48,579 nt of DNA from Rhizocola hellebori (GCF_016862955.1 NZ_BONY01000070.1:1-48579), one strand, 5' to 3'. Counted from the first letter of the stretch, positions 14,490 to 24,289 are shown. Made by a program: numbers and translations. The notes: a model not told the origin generated them from the sequence alone.

Positions 14490-17054
14490 TTAAATGGCTA
14501 GCCAGAGAGCGGGCGCGCTCACCGGATCCCAGCCTGCCAGCGAAGTGTGATTCTGCCGGCATTGATAGTTGCGGCCCTGGTAGGAGACCCTCGCGCCGAC
14601 CGTGTAGGCCACGCCGGTCGCCCACGCCGGGTATTGCCCAGTGGCCGTGGGAGTGGGCGACGGGCTCGCAGAGGCCGAAGGTGACGCTGAAGGCGAGACC
14701 GAGGGCGAGGGCGAGACCGAGGGGGAGACCGAGGGCGACGGCGAGACAGTTCCACCGCACGGGCCCAGGTCACGCCAGACCTCGTTGGTGCCGGGCGCGT
14801 TGTTCTGGGTCCACCAGCGGGCTTCCCAAGCCCGGCCGTTGTGGCTGACCCGCATGCCGCCGGTGTAGATGGAGGTGGCCACCCACGCCGGGTAGGTGCA
14901 GGCGGGCGGTGGTGAGGAAGTGGGCGATGCGGTCGGCGAAACGGTGGGCGAGCCGGATGGGGTCACGCCGCCGCGGCTGAGGTTGACCGCGAGGTTGTAG
15001 GTCTGCCCGCCGAAGGTGAGCGTGTAGTTGGACGGGCCGGAGAGCGGGAGTTTGTAGTCGAGCGTCAGCTCGGCGAAAGCGCCAGGCGCGATCGACTGCC
15101 ACGACGGCAACGTGAGCCGCGCGTGATGGAAGTCGCCGTCAAGGCCGCCGATGTTGTTGCCGGTGTGCCCGGGGGTGACCGTCATGGCCCAGCCCGACTG
15201 CTGGCTGATGTTGCTCGGCGCGGAGGTGGACGCGTCGAAGTCGAGCACAGCGCCGCCGGGGATGGTGGTGGTGGAGTTGTTGACGATCCGCAGCTCCGGG
15301 TTGATCGGATAGTTGGAGTCACCCAACGCGAAGCCGCTGATCTGCACGTCCACGTTCAGGGTGGTGGTGGGCAGCGCGGTGTTCGACTTCGCCGCGCCGT
15401 AGGGTCCGGCCACAGTCAGCTTGCTGTGCAACAGGTTGGTGAGGGTGTTGCCCATCCTGTACTCGCCGGCCGAAGCGTTGAAGGCATAGTCGCCCGCGAG
15501 CTCCCAAATCATGATGCCGCCCAAGCCCTGGTTCACCACGTAATCGGCCTTCGCGCCGAGGGACTGTTCGTCCTCGGTGGAGAGGAAGACCTTCTTCGTG
15601 TTGTTCCAAAGCCAAGGCGCGACAAGGGTGGCGTTGTAGTTGCGGGTGTAGGTTCCGGTGAGGCCCTCGGTCACGCCGTAGGCGGCCCTGTACGACCCGG
15701 CGATGCCGTTCTCCAGGTTCTTGGCGTGCCACATCGGGTTCGAGCCCGCGGGTTCCTCGCCGCCGACCGCGTTGAGGTCGTGCCAGAGGTTGTCGATTCC
15801 GGCAGCGCCGTCGCCGCAAGGGCTTTGCGTGCCGGGCGCGCAGCCGGTGGTCTTCGCCGCGGTGCCCCAAAGGCCGTTCGTGCCACCGGTGACATTGCGC
15901 CAGCCACGGGTGTAATAGGGCACGCCGATGTTGATCCGGCCCGCCTGCACCGAACCGCGGAAGTAGTGCGCGGCCCAGTCGGTGTTGAGGTAGCCGATGC
16001 CCGAGTAGGCGCCGTAGACACCCGCGGCGGCGAGCTCGCCGTCCTGGCCGTCGTCGAACAGGGCCGCGTTGGGGCCGACGAACTTGTTCCACGCCCCGTG
16101 CAGGTCATAGGACATGATGTTGATGTAGTCCAGATATTTGGTGGTCTGGAAGGCTTCCATGCCGCGCAGCAGCCAACCCGACGCGGGCGCGGCGACGGTG
16201 AGCAGGTAGTACTTGCCGTCGGCCGCCGCGGCTGCGTCGAGTTTCTCGCGCAAAGTCTTCATCAGCACCGAGTACGAAGCGTGGAGCCCGGCCCGGCGCG
16301 CGTTGGCCTGGGGGAAGTCCAGCGGGTTGCCCGCGTCCACATTGGATGTCGGATACTCGTAGTCGATGTCCACACCGTTGAAGCCGTAGGTGCGCACGAA
16401 GGCCACCGCCGAGTCGGCGAAAGCGTTGATACCAGCCGTGTTCACGGCTCCGCTCGCGGTGGTGGTCATGCGGTAGAAGCCGCCGGAATCCAAGCGGGTG
16501 CCGGCGTCGTTGAAGTATCCGCCGGTCTCCGCCCAACCGCCGACGCTCACCAGCGTCTTCACGTTCGGGTTGGCTTTCTTGTATTTGTTGAGCAGGTTGA
16601 AATGACCCGTATACGAATAAGCGGGATCCATCTCGGCGCCTGCCACGCCCGGCCAGGTCATGTTCGTCGCCGGATTGTTTGCCGCTGTGGGGGTACCCAC
16701 CGAAAGCCGATTTTGATCGTCGACGTGGGCAAACGCGTAGTTGATGTGGGTGACCTTGTCCCAGGGGATATTGCTGGCCAGATAGGACGGAGTCCCGTCC
16801 TTGCCGGTGCGCCAGGAGGTGAAGTAGCCGATGACGCGGCGGGGGTGGCCCGCGCCCATGAGCTCGCGGCCGTTGCTGTCGTAGGCGTTGCAGTAGGGGG
16901 TCGCGACGCCGGGGGTCCGGTAGAGGCCGTCTGGTCGGCAGGTTTCGTGGTCGACCGCCGAGACGGCGGAACCCGCGACGGCGACGGCTATCCCGGTCGC
17001 CGCGAGCGCGGTCACCGCCGCGGTGATCAGAGTGATGAGGGGCTTGCGTTGCAT
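14490..17054 (-). CDS. Secreted modular GH18 chitinase with two chitin-binding domains
   Basis: This 854-residue exoenzyme hydrolyses beta-1,4-GlcNAc polymers. Residues 1-33 are a signal peptide (MQRKPL, hydrophobic core, AVSAV). The GH18 barrel spans about 70-550, with SVGGW and the catalytic motif DIDYE (Asp229, Asp231, Glu233 as acid); MIWELAGDY near its end matches subfamily A. A beta-sandwich of about 130 residues follows, with the NLAVNLSRGG end found in bacterial chitinases. Two CBM5/12-like chitin-binding modules (YPAWVATSIYTGGMRVSHNG and YPAWATGVAYTVGARVSYQG) are separated by Ser/Pro-repeat linkers. ATG 17054 is chosen because AGGAG lies nine bases upstream; GTG 17060 would be too close. 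AAAGTT occurs twice, 11 bp apart (17090, 17101), in the promoter region. No DasR-like TGGTCTAGACCA operator was found. Confidence 0.93.
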   Translation of the reverse strand: MQRKPLITLITAAVTALAATGIAVAVAGSAVSAVDHETCRPDGLYRTPGVATPYCNAYDSNGRELMGAGHPRRVIGYFTSWRTGKDGTPSYLASNIPWDKVTHINYAFAHVDDQNRLSVGTPTAANNPATNMTWPGVAGAEMDPAYSYTGHFNLLNKYKKANPNVKTLVSVGGWAETGGYFNDAGTRLDSGGFYRMTTTASGAVNTAGINAFADSAVAFVRTYGFNGVDIDYEYPTSNVDAGNPLDFPQANARRAGLHASYSVLMKTLREKLDAAAAADGKYYLLTVAAPASGWLLRGMEAFQTTKYLDYINIMSYDLHGAWNKFVGPNAALFDDGQDGELAAAGVYGAYSGIGYLNTDWAAHYFRGSVQAGRINIGVPYYTRGWRNVTGGTNGLWGTAAKTTGCAPGTQSPCGDGAAGIDNLWHDLNAVGGEEPAGSNPMWHAKNLENGIAGSYRAAYGVTEGLTGTYTRNYNATLVAPWLWNNTKKVFLSTEDEQSLGAKADYVVNQGLGGIMIWELAGDYAFNASAGEYRMGNTLTNLLHSKLTVAGPYGAAKSNTALPTTTLNVDVQISGFALGDSNYPINPELRIVNNSTTTIPGGAVLDFDASTSAPSNISQQSGWAMTVTPGHTGNNIGGLDGDFHHARLTLPSWQSIAPGAFAELTLDYKLPLSGPSNYTLTFGGQTYNLAVNLSRGGVTPSGSPTVSPTASPTSSPPPACTYPAWVATSIYTGGMRVSHNGRAWEARWWTQNNAPGTNEVWRDLGPCGGTVSPSPSVSPSVSPSPSVSPSASPSASASPSPTPTATGQYPAWATGVAYTVGARVSYQGRNYQCRQNHTSLAGWDPVSAPALWLAI

Positions 17055-17158
17055 GGCCACACGCTCCTAGGGCGCACTAACCTAATAGGAAAGTTTGCTA
17101 AAAGTTAATGCGGTGACCGGGGCCACGCAAGACGTGACCACAGGGTTTAAGGCTTACT

Positions 17159-18934
17159 TCAGGGCAGTCGCCAGATCGTGATGTCCTTGTATATGACCTC
17201 GCGCGGATCGGTATCGCTCTTCTGCTCGTCGACGCCGAGCCCGATCGTCCCGCTCACGTAGGTGTAGTCGTCATCGACCTCGAAGAGCGGCTGTCCATTG
17301 TGGAAGAAGATCAGCCGGCTTCCCTGCACGTGGATGCCCACCTTGAAGGACTCCTTGGCCTTGATGGGCTGCGGCCACTTCTTGATGCTTTCCACCTTGG
17401 CGCCGTGATCGAAGAGCTCGTAGCGGTCGGGGCAGATCGAAAGCAGATATCCCCGGCTGGCGTCGAAGCGGAACCAGATGGCCGCGCAGCTTGCCGTCGT
17501 GCGCAGGCTGACCTCGACCTGGAGCGCGAAGTCCTTGAACGCGTTGACATCCGAGTGACATTTGTAGGTGTACTTGTACGTGCTGCGCACCTGGTAACCG
17601 GCGCTGGTGTAAAGGCAGGTGGTCTGCAGCTCGTCGCGCGTCTTGAACCAGAACGAATCCTTGGTCAGGCTCTCTCTGACCTCCGGATCGATCCCGACCG
17701 GGGGAAAGGCCGGCACGGCCAGCCCCGGCGTGGCCGTTGGCGAGGTGGAGGCCGACACTGTGGGCGACGACGAAGAGGTGGTCGGCGCGTTGGCCTGCGG
17801 CGTCGAGGAGGACTGCGGCGGCTCGTTGGCCCGCCCGCTGAACGGGGGGATCACCCCGGTGAAGATGCCGACGACGGTCGCCGTCAAGATCACCACCGTG
17901 GCGGCCAGCATCGATATCAGCGCCCGGCCCGGCTTGCGCTCGCGGCGCGGCGGCTCGGGGACGAAGTTGCGCTCGATGATCGATGGCGCCTGGTCGATGG
18001 AGGCCAAGCGGGTCGGGTCGGAAACGTTGGCCACCGTCACCACGGCCTGCTCCGAGCCGGCCTCGATCAGGCCCTGCCTGGTCTCGTGCCGGCCGCCGGC
18101 CACCAGGCGATCGAGCAGCTCACGCGCGGCGGGCCGATCCTTGGGATCCTTGGAGAGCGCCAGCTCGACCAGGTCGCGCAAGGTCCCGGTGAGACCGGTC
18201 AGATCGGGCGGCTGGGTGAGGATGCGGGCTGCCGCCTCCGCGGACCCGCCGCCGAACGGCACCCGGCCCGTTCCCGCATAGGCCACCACCGCACCCCAGG
18301 CGAAGATGTCCGCCGCCGGGCTGACTGTGCGGGTGCCCTGCTGGTCGAGCCGCTCCGGCGCCATATATGGGATCGTGCCGATCAGCTGGTGCGGGGCGGT
18401 GTCGGAGCCGGTGGCCTCGGCGGCCCGCGCTATCCCGAAGTCGATCACCTTGGGCGCACCGGGTGCCAGCAAGACGTTGGCGGGCTTGAGGTCCCGATGG
18501 ACGATGCCGGCCCCATGGATCGCGGTGAGCGCGGTGGCCACCCCGAGCGCGAGCCCGTGCAGGTTGGCCGGGCTCAATGGGCCCTGGTTCTGCACCACCC
18601 GGGCCAGCGAGGGGCCGTTGACGAATTCGACCACCAGATAGGGCGGCTCATGATCCGGGTCGGCGTCGAGCACCTCGGCCGTGCAGAAAGCCGGGACCTG
18701 CTGGGCGCGCGCCACCTCGCTGCGGAACCGGCGGCGGAAGTCGGGGTCGGTGGACAGGTCCTTGCGGATCATCTTGACCGCGACCAGCGGGCCTGTCTCG
18801 TCGCGCCGCCCGAGATAGACGCTGCCCATGCCGCCCTCACCAAGCCGCCTGAGCAGCCGGTATGGCCCAAGCTCAGTCGGATCCGACGGGCGCAGCGGAC
18901 GCCCTGGACCCGCTGATGGCGCAGCGCCTGTCAT
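17159..18934 (-). CDS. Membrane Ser/Thr protein kinase with extracellular jelly-roll sensor
   Basis: The protein has 591 residues. The Hanks-type kinase domain is at about 25-280: GEGGMGSVY glycine loop, Lys54, Glu73, HRDLKPAN (146-153), DFG (165-167) and APE (192-194). A juxtamembrane linker leads to one transmembrane helix (about 338-362) and a Pro/Ser/Thr-rich stalk (365-405). The extracellular domain of about 180 residues has strand-rich features (CAAIWFRFDASRGYLLSICPD, FFHNGQPLFEV, ITIWRLP) resembling concanavalin/LamG or DUF1080 folds. That contrasts with the PASTA repeats of PknB and suggests a carbohydrate ligand (inference). It ends about 100 bp upstream of the chitinase start on the same strand, so the two may be functionally linked. 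The ATG at 18934 follows GGGATGGGTGA. Confidence 0.9.
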   Translation of the reverse strand: MTGAAPSAGPGRPLRPSDPTELGPYRLLRRLGEGGMGSVYLGRRDETGPLVAVKMIRKDLSTDPDFRRRFRSEVARAQQVPAFCTAEVLDADPDHEPPYLVVEFVNGPSLARVVQNQGPLSPANLHGLALGVATALTAIHGAGIVHRDLKPANVLLAPGAPKVIDFGIARAAEATGSDTAPHQLIGTIPYMAPERLDQQGTRTVSPAADIFAWGAVVAYAGTGRVPFGGGSAEAAARILTQPPDLTGLTGTLRDLVELALSKDPKDRPAARELLDRLVAGGRHETRQGLIEAGSEQAVVTVANVSDPTRLASIDQAPSIIERNFVPEPPRRERKPGRALISMLAATVVILTATVVGIFTGVIPPFSGRANEPPQSSSTPQANAPTTSSSSPTVSASTSPTATPGLAVPAFPPVGIDPEVRESLTKDSFWFKTRDELQTTCLYTSAGYQVRSTYKYTYKCHSDVNAFKDFALQVEVSLRTTASCAAIWFRFDASRGYLLSICPDRYELFDHGAKVESIKKWPQPIKAKESFKVGIHVQGSRLIFFHNGQPLFEVDDDYTYVSGTIGLGVDEQKSDTDPREVIYKDITIWRLP

Positions 18935-19009
18935 TCACCCATCCCGTAGTTTGTCCTCGGCGATCGGAAGACAGCATGCCATCCTGCTGAGATCCTTGGC
19001 AGCCCCGGA

Positions 19010-20407
19010 CTACTCCGACAATGGCAACTCGACGCGGAAGGTCGCGCCGCCACCGGAAGTTTGGGCTATGGAAACGGTGCCACCGTGCGCGGTCACAATC
19101 CCGGCCACAATGGACAGTCCCAGGCCAGCGCCGGTAGCAGGCGATCTCTCGTGATCCCTGACCCGCGCCGGATCGATCCGGTAGAAGCGCTCGAAGATTC
19201 GTTTCACATGCTCGGGCGGAATTCCGACACCGTGGTCGACCACCTCCAGCAGCACTTTGCCTGCGTCGACGCCCACCCGGACGGTGATCGGCGTCCCGGA
19301 AGCGGTGTGCGTCAAGGCATTCGTGACCAGGTTCGTGACCACCTGGTGCAACCGGTCCTCATCACCCATGACGATGGGCTCCTCGTCGCCCACCAGCTCC
19401 AGATCGATCGGGTGACCTTCGATGGCTTCCGCCACTATGGGTACCAGATCCACCCGTTCTGAGCGCAATAGCCGTTCCTCGTCGAGCCGGGCCAGCAGCA
19501 GCAGGTCTTCCACGAGCACCCCCATCCGGGTGGCCTCGCTCTCGATCCGGGCCACCAGCGCGGCGACCTCGGCCGGCTCGGTCACCGCCCCCTGCCGGTA
19601 GAGCTCGGCCAGCCCGCGGATGCCGGTGACCGGGGTGCGCAGCTCGTGCGAGGCGTCGCCGACGAAGCGCCGCAGGCGCGACACCGAGCCTTCGATCTCG
19701 GCGAGCATCGTGTTCAGGGTCGATGACAGGCGGCCCATCTCGGTGCCGGGGGCGGCCAGTTCCGGTACCCGGCGAGAGAGATCCCCACCGGCGATGATCT
19801 CCTCGGCGGTCTGCTCGACCTCGGTCAGCGGCCGTAGACCCACCCGCACCATGGCCACGCCGAGCAGGGCGGACAGGCTCAGCACGGTCATCATCACGGC
19901 CAGCTCGATGACCACGAACTGTCCCATGGTCCGCGCGGTCTCGGTGAAGTCGTAGCTGATGACCAGGGAACCTTGGCCGTCCGGGCGTTCGGTGATGAGC
20001 ACCCGGAACCCGGCATCGTGGTAGTCGCCCGCATTTCGGGCGTGAAACGGTTTGCCGGCAAGCTTTTTGACGGTCGCCTCATCCAGCGTCGGGAGTTTCG
20101 GCGCGCCCTCCTGACCCGGCCCGGAGATGCTGTATTCCAAGACGCCGCTGGGATCGCGCCATTGCACGACGTAGCCATCGAGCACCGACAGCACCCGGGC
20201 CCGCCCGCTGGCGTCTATCACCTGCTGCAGCGGCGCATCGACCAGCTCCTGCTGCGCGATGCGAAGCTGCTCGTCGACGCGATCGGTGAGGTAGTTGCCC
20301 AGCAGCTTGACGCTGGCCACCCCGGCGCAGGTGAATCCGGCCGCCACGAGCGTGAGCACGCCTGCCAGCAGGCGTGCCCGAAGCGACCAGCGACGGGGAG
20401 CTTTCAT
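19010..20407 (-). CDS. Sensor histidine kinase (system 1)
   Basis: The protein has 465 residues. It has a transmembrane helix at about 12-35, an extracytoplasmic domain at 36-163, a second helix at 164-190, and HAMP at about 190-243. HisKA follows with His254 in GDASHELRTP, then a HATPase domain with an N box (NLVTNALTHT), DHGVGIPPE and GAGLGLSIV. The ATG at 20407 overlaps the response regulator stop (ATGA), so the two are translationally coupled. A longer frame reaching 20545 only runs inside the regulator gene. The signal is unknown. The divergent RND pump gene at 21.2 kb is a plausible target. It closely resembles the system at 27.5-29.7 kb, pointing to duplication. Confidence 0.92.
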   Translation of the reverse strand: MKAPRRWSLRARLLAGVLTLVAAGFTCAGVASVKLLGNYLTDRVDEQLRIAQQELVDAPLQQVIDASGRARVLSVLDGYVVQWRDPSGVLEYSISGPGQEGAPKLPTLDEATVKKLAGKPFHARNAGDYHDAGFRVLITERPDGQGSLVISYDFTETARTMGQFVVIELAVMMTVLSLSALLGVAMVRVGLRPLTEVEQTAEEIIAGGDLSRRVPELAAPGTEMGRLSSTLNTMLAEIEGSVSRLRRFVGDASHELRTPVTGIRGLAELYRQGAVTEPAEVAALVARIESEATRMGVLVEDLLLLARLDEERLLRSERVDLVPIVAEAIEGHPIDLELVGDEEPIVMGDEDRLHQVVTNLVTNALTHTASGTPITVRVGVDAGKVLLEVVDHGVGIPPEHVKRIFERFYRIDPARVRDHERSPATGAGLGLSIVAGIVTAHGGTVSIAQTSGGGATFRVELPLSE

Positions 20408-21096
20408 ACCCGGGGCAGGCGCAGGGAGTAGCCGAACCCGCGCAGGGTGTGGATCAGCGGCGGGTCGACCACATCGACCTTGCGCCGCAGCATGGAGATG
20501 TAGGACTCGACGATCCGCGCGTCGCCCCCGAAGTCGTAGCGCCACACGTGGTCGAGGATCTGCGCCTTGCTCACCACGCGCTCGGCATTGACCAGCAGGT
20601 AATGCAGCAGCTTGTACTCGGTGGGGCTCAGCTTGATCAGTTTGTCGCCACGCACCACGTCGTGGGTTTCCTCGTCCATCTCCAGATCGGCGAAGCGCAG
20701 CGCAGCCCGGTCGGTGGCGGAAAGCGGTGCGTAGGTGCGCCGCAGCACGGCTTTGATCCGGGCCACCACCTCTTCGAGGCTGAACGGTTTGGTGACGTAA
20801 TCGTCGCCACCCACGGTCAATCCGGTGATCTTGTCTTGAACGCCGTCGCGCGCGGTGAGGAAGAGCACGGGAAGGTGGCGGCCGTCGGCGCGCAGCCGCC
20901 GCACCACCTCGAAGCCGTCGTAGTCGGGCAGCATCACGTCGAGCACCAGCAGCTCGGGCTTGAAGTCGGCGGCAACCTTCAGCGCTTCGGCCCCGGAGGC
21001 CGCCGTGCGCACCTCGAACCCGACAAAGCGCAGGCTCGCCGATAACAGGGACACGATGGTCGGCTCGTCATCAACCACAAGCAATCGCTGCTGCAC
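20404..21096 (-). CDS. OmpR-family response regulator (system 1)
   Basis: This 230-residue DNA-binding regulator is phosphorylated by the overlapping kinase. The receiver domain (1-120) shows VVDDE, phospho-acceptor Asp53 in VLDVMLP, TARDG and VTKPF. The winged-helix output domain (about 130-228) has LSPTEYKLLHYLL, VWRYDFGGDARIVESYISMLRRKVD and TLRGFGYSLR. The GTG at 21096 (MQQRLLVVDDE) fits the usual N-terminus; an in-frame GTG at 21120 would add eight residues. Neither has a clear ribosome site. Its promoter shares a 100-bp divergent region with the RND pump. Confidence 0.92.
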   Translation of the reverse strand: MQQRLLVVDDEPTIVSLLSASLRFVGFEVRTAASGAEALKVAADFKPELLVLDVMLPDYDGFEVVRRLRADGRHLPVLFLTARDGVQDKITGLTVGGDDYVTKPFSLEEVVARIKAVLRRTYAPLSATDRAALRFADLEMDEETHDVVRGDKLIKLSPTEYKLLHYLLVNAERVVSKAQILDHVWRYDFGGDARIVESYISMLRRKVDVVDPPLIHTLRGFGYSLRLPRV

Positions 21097-21196
21097 GGCG
21101 CAAGTGTGCCCGCAGATCACCGCGCCGCAAAGATCTTGTGGGGAACTTTCAGGTTTGATTCAGCAAACGTGAGCAAATTACTGGTTGGGTATCCGG

Positions 21197-24100
21197 GTGT
21201 CGTTCCTCACCAGGCTCAGCCTCGCCAATCGCGGCCTCGTCGCGCTGATCACCATAGCCATCTTCGGTTTTGGCCTGTCGGCCGTTCCGCAGCTGCGCCA
21301 GCAGTTGCTGCCCGACATCCAGTTCCCGTCGGTCTCGGTGATCGCCGCCTATCCGGGAGCTACCCCTGAGCTTGTCGAGCAGCAGGTCGCCGTCCCGATC
21401 GAGCAGGCGGTCAGCGGCATCGACGGGGTGACGATGGTGACCTCGGCCTCCCGCACCGGCTCGGCCACCGTCTGGGTCAATTTCGACTACGGCGCCGACA
21501 TCAAGGCCATCTCGGCCAACGTCGAACAGGCGCTCAGCCGCGTCCAGAACCGGCTGCCCGCCAACGTCGACCCGACCGTGCTGGCCGGAACCACCGACGA
21601 CATCCCGGTCATCGTGCTGGCCGCCACCGGCGCCGACGAGGAAACGTTGCGGGACAAGGTTTTGCCGACCATCGGCCAGATCGACGGCGTTCGCGAGGCC
21701 ACGCTCAGCGGCGCTCGCGCCAAGCAGGTCGTCATCACCGTGAACCAGGCCGAGCTGGCCCGGCGCGGCCTGACCGCACAGTCGATCATCACGGCGCTGA
21801 CCGCCAACGGCGTGTCCACCGCGGGCGGGACGATCACCGAAGGCAACCTCTCCTACTCGGTCGCGGTCGGCGGCCGCTTCAACAACCTCGACCAGCTCCG
21901 CGATCTCTACCTCACGTCTTCTGCGACCGGCGGAGGCGCAACCGGCGGAGGCGCCGCACCGGCCCCGAGTGCGAGCCCGCGACCCGGCGCCGCCTCCACG
22001 CCGACACAGCTCAAGGATGTTGCCAGGGTCGAGCCCGCCCAGGCCGACATCACCAGCATCACCCGCACCAACGGCAAGCCGAGCCTGGGCATCGCGGTCA
22101 CCGCGGTTCCCGGCGCGAACGCGGTCGAGATCTCGCACAAGGTCTCCGACCAGCTGTCCACTTTGGAGCAGGCCACCGGCGCCGAGCTTGAGGTGATCTT
22201 CGACCAGGCGCCCCAGGTGGAGAAGGCCATCGGCAGCCTCACCACGGAAGGCATGCTGGGCCTCAGCTTCGCCGTGCTGGTGATCCTGGTGTTCCTGCTT
22301 TCCGTGCGGTCCACGCTCGTCACCGCGGTCTCGATCCCGGTCAGCGTGGTCATTGCCCTGATCGCGCTCTGGTCGGCCGACTACTCGCTGAACATGCTGA
22401 CGCTGGGCGGGCTGACGATCGCCATCGGCCGCGTGGTCGACGACTCCATCGTGGTGCTCGAAAACATCAAGCGGCATCTCGCCGGAGGCGAGGCGAAACG
22501 CGACGCGATTGGAAACGCCGTCAAAGAGGTCGCGGGCGCGGTGACCGCCTCGACCCTGACCACGGTCGCGGTCTTCCTGCCCATCGCGCTCGTGGGTGGG
22601 CTGGTGGGTCAGTTCTTCGGCCCGTTCGGCCTCACCGTCACCGCCGCGCTGCTGGCCTCGCTGATCGTCTCGCTGACCATCGTGCCGGTGCTCGCCTTCT
22701 GGTTCCTCAAGCCGCCCAAGACCGCCAAGCCCGCCGAGTCGGAAGCCAACGGCCGCCTGCAACGGGCCTACGTTCCCGTGCTCGGCTGGGCGCTGCGCCA
22801 CCGGTTGGTAACGCTTCTGGTCGCGGGTGGAATCATTGCGGGGACAGGGGTTCTGGCCACCACCATCGAGACGAGCTTCATCGGCGGCTCGGGCACCACG
22901 CTGCAGATGACGATGCAGATGCCCAACGGCACCAGCCTGGCCGTCACCGATGAGGCCGCCAAGGACATCGAGCGGATCCTCGCCGGCCAGCCGGACATCG
23001 CGCGCTATCAGGTGACGGTCGGTGGAGGCGGCGGCGGGATCTTCGGCCAGGGCGGCTCTTCGAGCAACCGAGCCAGTTTCCGCATCACCTCACGCGACGA
23101 CACCGACCAGCAGAAGGTCATCGGCGATCTGCGCGAAGCGACCAAGGGGCTCGACGGCGAAATCGTCGTGGGCGCGGCCGGTGGCGGGGCCTTCGGCTCC
23201 TCCGACCTCGCGGTGGAGATCGAGGCGGCCGATGAGAAGACCCTGCGCGAAGCCACCGAACAGGTCCGCGTGGCGATGGCGAGCTTGGCTGACGTCACCG
23301 ATGTGAAGACCGACCTCGCCGCGAACACCCCGCAGGTGCAGATCACGCTCGACCGCGCGGCCGCCGCGAAGCTCGGCATGACCGACGCTTCGGTGGGGCA
23401 ATTGATAAACCAGGCTTTTCGGGGTACCCAGATAAGCCGCATCGTGCTCGATGGAGTTGAGCAGCCGGTGGTGATGCGTGCCGCAGCCGCGCCGTCGGAT
23501 GTGGCCGCGCTGAAGGCCCTGCCGGTCGCTCCCGGCGTGAAGCTGGACGACATCGCCGACATCAACACCGTCGAAGGCCCGGGTCAGATCAATCGCGTGG
23601 ATCAGGCCCGCACCGCCACGGTCAGCGCCACGCCGACAGCCGAAGGCCTCAGCGCCGTCAGCGCCGCGCTGGAGGCCAAGCTCAAGGAGCTCAAGCTTCC
23701 CGCGGGCGCGACCTATTCGGTCGGTGGGGTGACCCAGGAGCAGCAGGACGCCTTCGGCGACCTGTTCCTCGCCATGCTCGTGGCCATCGCGCTGGTCTTC
23801 ATCGTGATGATCGGCACCTTCCGCAGCGTTGCCCAGCCGCTCATCCTGCTGATTTCGATCCCGTTCGCGGCCACCGGCGCGCTCGGGCTGCTGGCCATCA
23901 CCGGCGAGCCGCTCGGCCTGCCCGCGATGATCGGGCTGCTGATGCTCATCGGCATCGTCGTCACGAACGCCATCGTGCTGCTCGATCTGATCAATCAGTA
24001 CCGGGCTTCCGGAGTCAACGTGCGTGAGGCCATCGTCGAAGGCGGCCGGCGCCGGCTTCGCCCGATCCTGATGACCGCGGTGGCGACCATCTTCGCGCTG

Positions 24101-24289
24101 CTGCCGATGTCGCTCGGCTTCACCGAATCCAGCGCGTTCATCTCGCAGCCGCTAGCGGTGGTGGTGATCGGCGGCCTCATCACCTCCACCCTGCTCACCC
24201 TGGTCCTGGTTCCGGTCCTCTACTCACTGATCGAAGGCGCCAAGGCCCGGCTCGCGCGAAAACGCAGATCGCCGGCGGTGCAATCCTGA
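21197..24289 (+). CDS. AcrB/HAE1-type RND efflux transporter
   Basis: This 1030-residue proton-driven exporter has the classical 12-helix layout. Transmembrane helix 1 is near 14-33. Two large periplasm-type loops follow (about 35-330 and 560-850), and helices 2-6 contain the proton-relay motif GRVVDDSIVVLENI. The second helix cluster ends at IGGLITSTLLTLVLVPVLYSL. Loop 1 has a Gly/Ala/Pro-rich insert (TGGGATGGGAAPAPSASPRPG). Relatives in Gram-positives such as SwrC work without an outer-membrane channel; no membrane-fusion protein gene is present here. GTG 21197 (MSFLTRLSLANRG) is preferred to TTG 21185 because it matches the family N-terminus. It is divergent from the two-component system, which probably regulates it. 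Substrate unknown (drugs, surfactants or lipids). Confidence 0.9.
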   Translation: MSFLTRLSLANRGLVALITIAIFGFGLSAVPQLRQQLLPDIQFPSVSVIAAYPGATPELVEQQVAVPIEQAVSGIDGVTMVTSASRTGSATVWVNFDYGADIKAISANVEQALSRVQNRLPANVDPTVLAGTTDDIPVIVLAATGADEETLRDKVLPTIGQIDGVREATLSGARAKQVVITVNQAELARRGLTAQSIITALTANGVSTAGGTITEGNLSYSVAVGGRFNNLDQLRDLYLTSSATGGGATGGGAAPAPSASPRPGAASTPTQLKDVARVEPAQADITSITRTNGKPSLGIAVTAVPGANAVEISHKVSDQLSTLEQATGAELEVIFDQAPQVEKAIGSLTTEGMLGLSFAVLVILVFLLSVRSTLVTAVSIPVSVVIALIALWSADYSLNMLTLGGLTIAIGRVVDDSIVVLENIKRHLAGGEAKRDAIGNAVKEVAGAVTASTLTTVAVFLPIALVGGLVGQFFGPFGLTVTAALLASLIVSLTIVPVLAFWFLKPPKTAKPAESEANGRLQRAYVPVLGWALRHRLVTLLVAGGIIAGTGVLATTIETSFIGGSGTTLQMTMQMPNGTSLAVTDEAAKDIERILAGQPDIARYQVTVGGGGGGIFGQGGSSSNRASFRITSRDDTDQQKVIGDLREATKGLDGEIVVGAAGGGAFGSSDLAVEIEAADEKTLREATEQVRVAMASLADVTDVKTDLAANTPQVQITLDRAAAAKLGMTDASVGQLINQAFRGTQISRIVLDGVEQPVVMRAAAAPSDVAALKALPVAPGVKLDDIADINTVEGPGQINRVDQARTATVSATPTAEGLSAVSAALEAKLKELKLPAGATYSVGGVTQEQQDAFGDLFLAMLVAIALVFIVMIGTFRSVAQPLILLISIPFAATGALGLLAITGEPLGLPAMIGLLMLIGIVVTNAIVLLDLINQYRASGVNVREAIVEGGRRRLRPILMTAVATIFALLPMSLGFTESSAFISQPLAVVVIGGLITSTLLTLVLVPVLYSLIEGAKARLARKRRSPAVQS

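Noticed and set aside
17055-17158. DasR-type operator upstream of the chitinase
   Set aside because: No sequence close to TGGTCTAGACCA is present. The only pattern is a short AAAGTT direct repeat, too weak to call.
20408-20545. Upstream extension of the system 1 kinase
   Set aside because: It would overlap the response regulator by 46 codons with an Arg-rich sequence; the ATGA overlap at 20404-20407 is the normal arrangement.
21149-22801. A 550-codon minus-strand open frame opposite the RND pump
   Set aside because: Composition is Gly/Asp/Arg/Val-rich and repetitive, with no domain. It covers transporter sequence with intact motifs.
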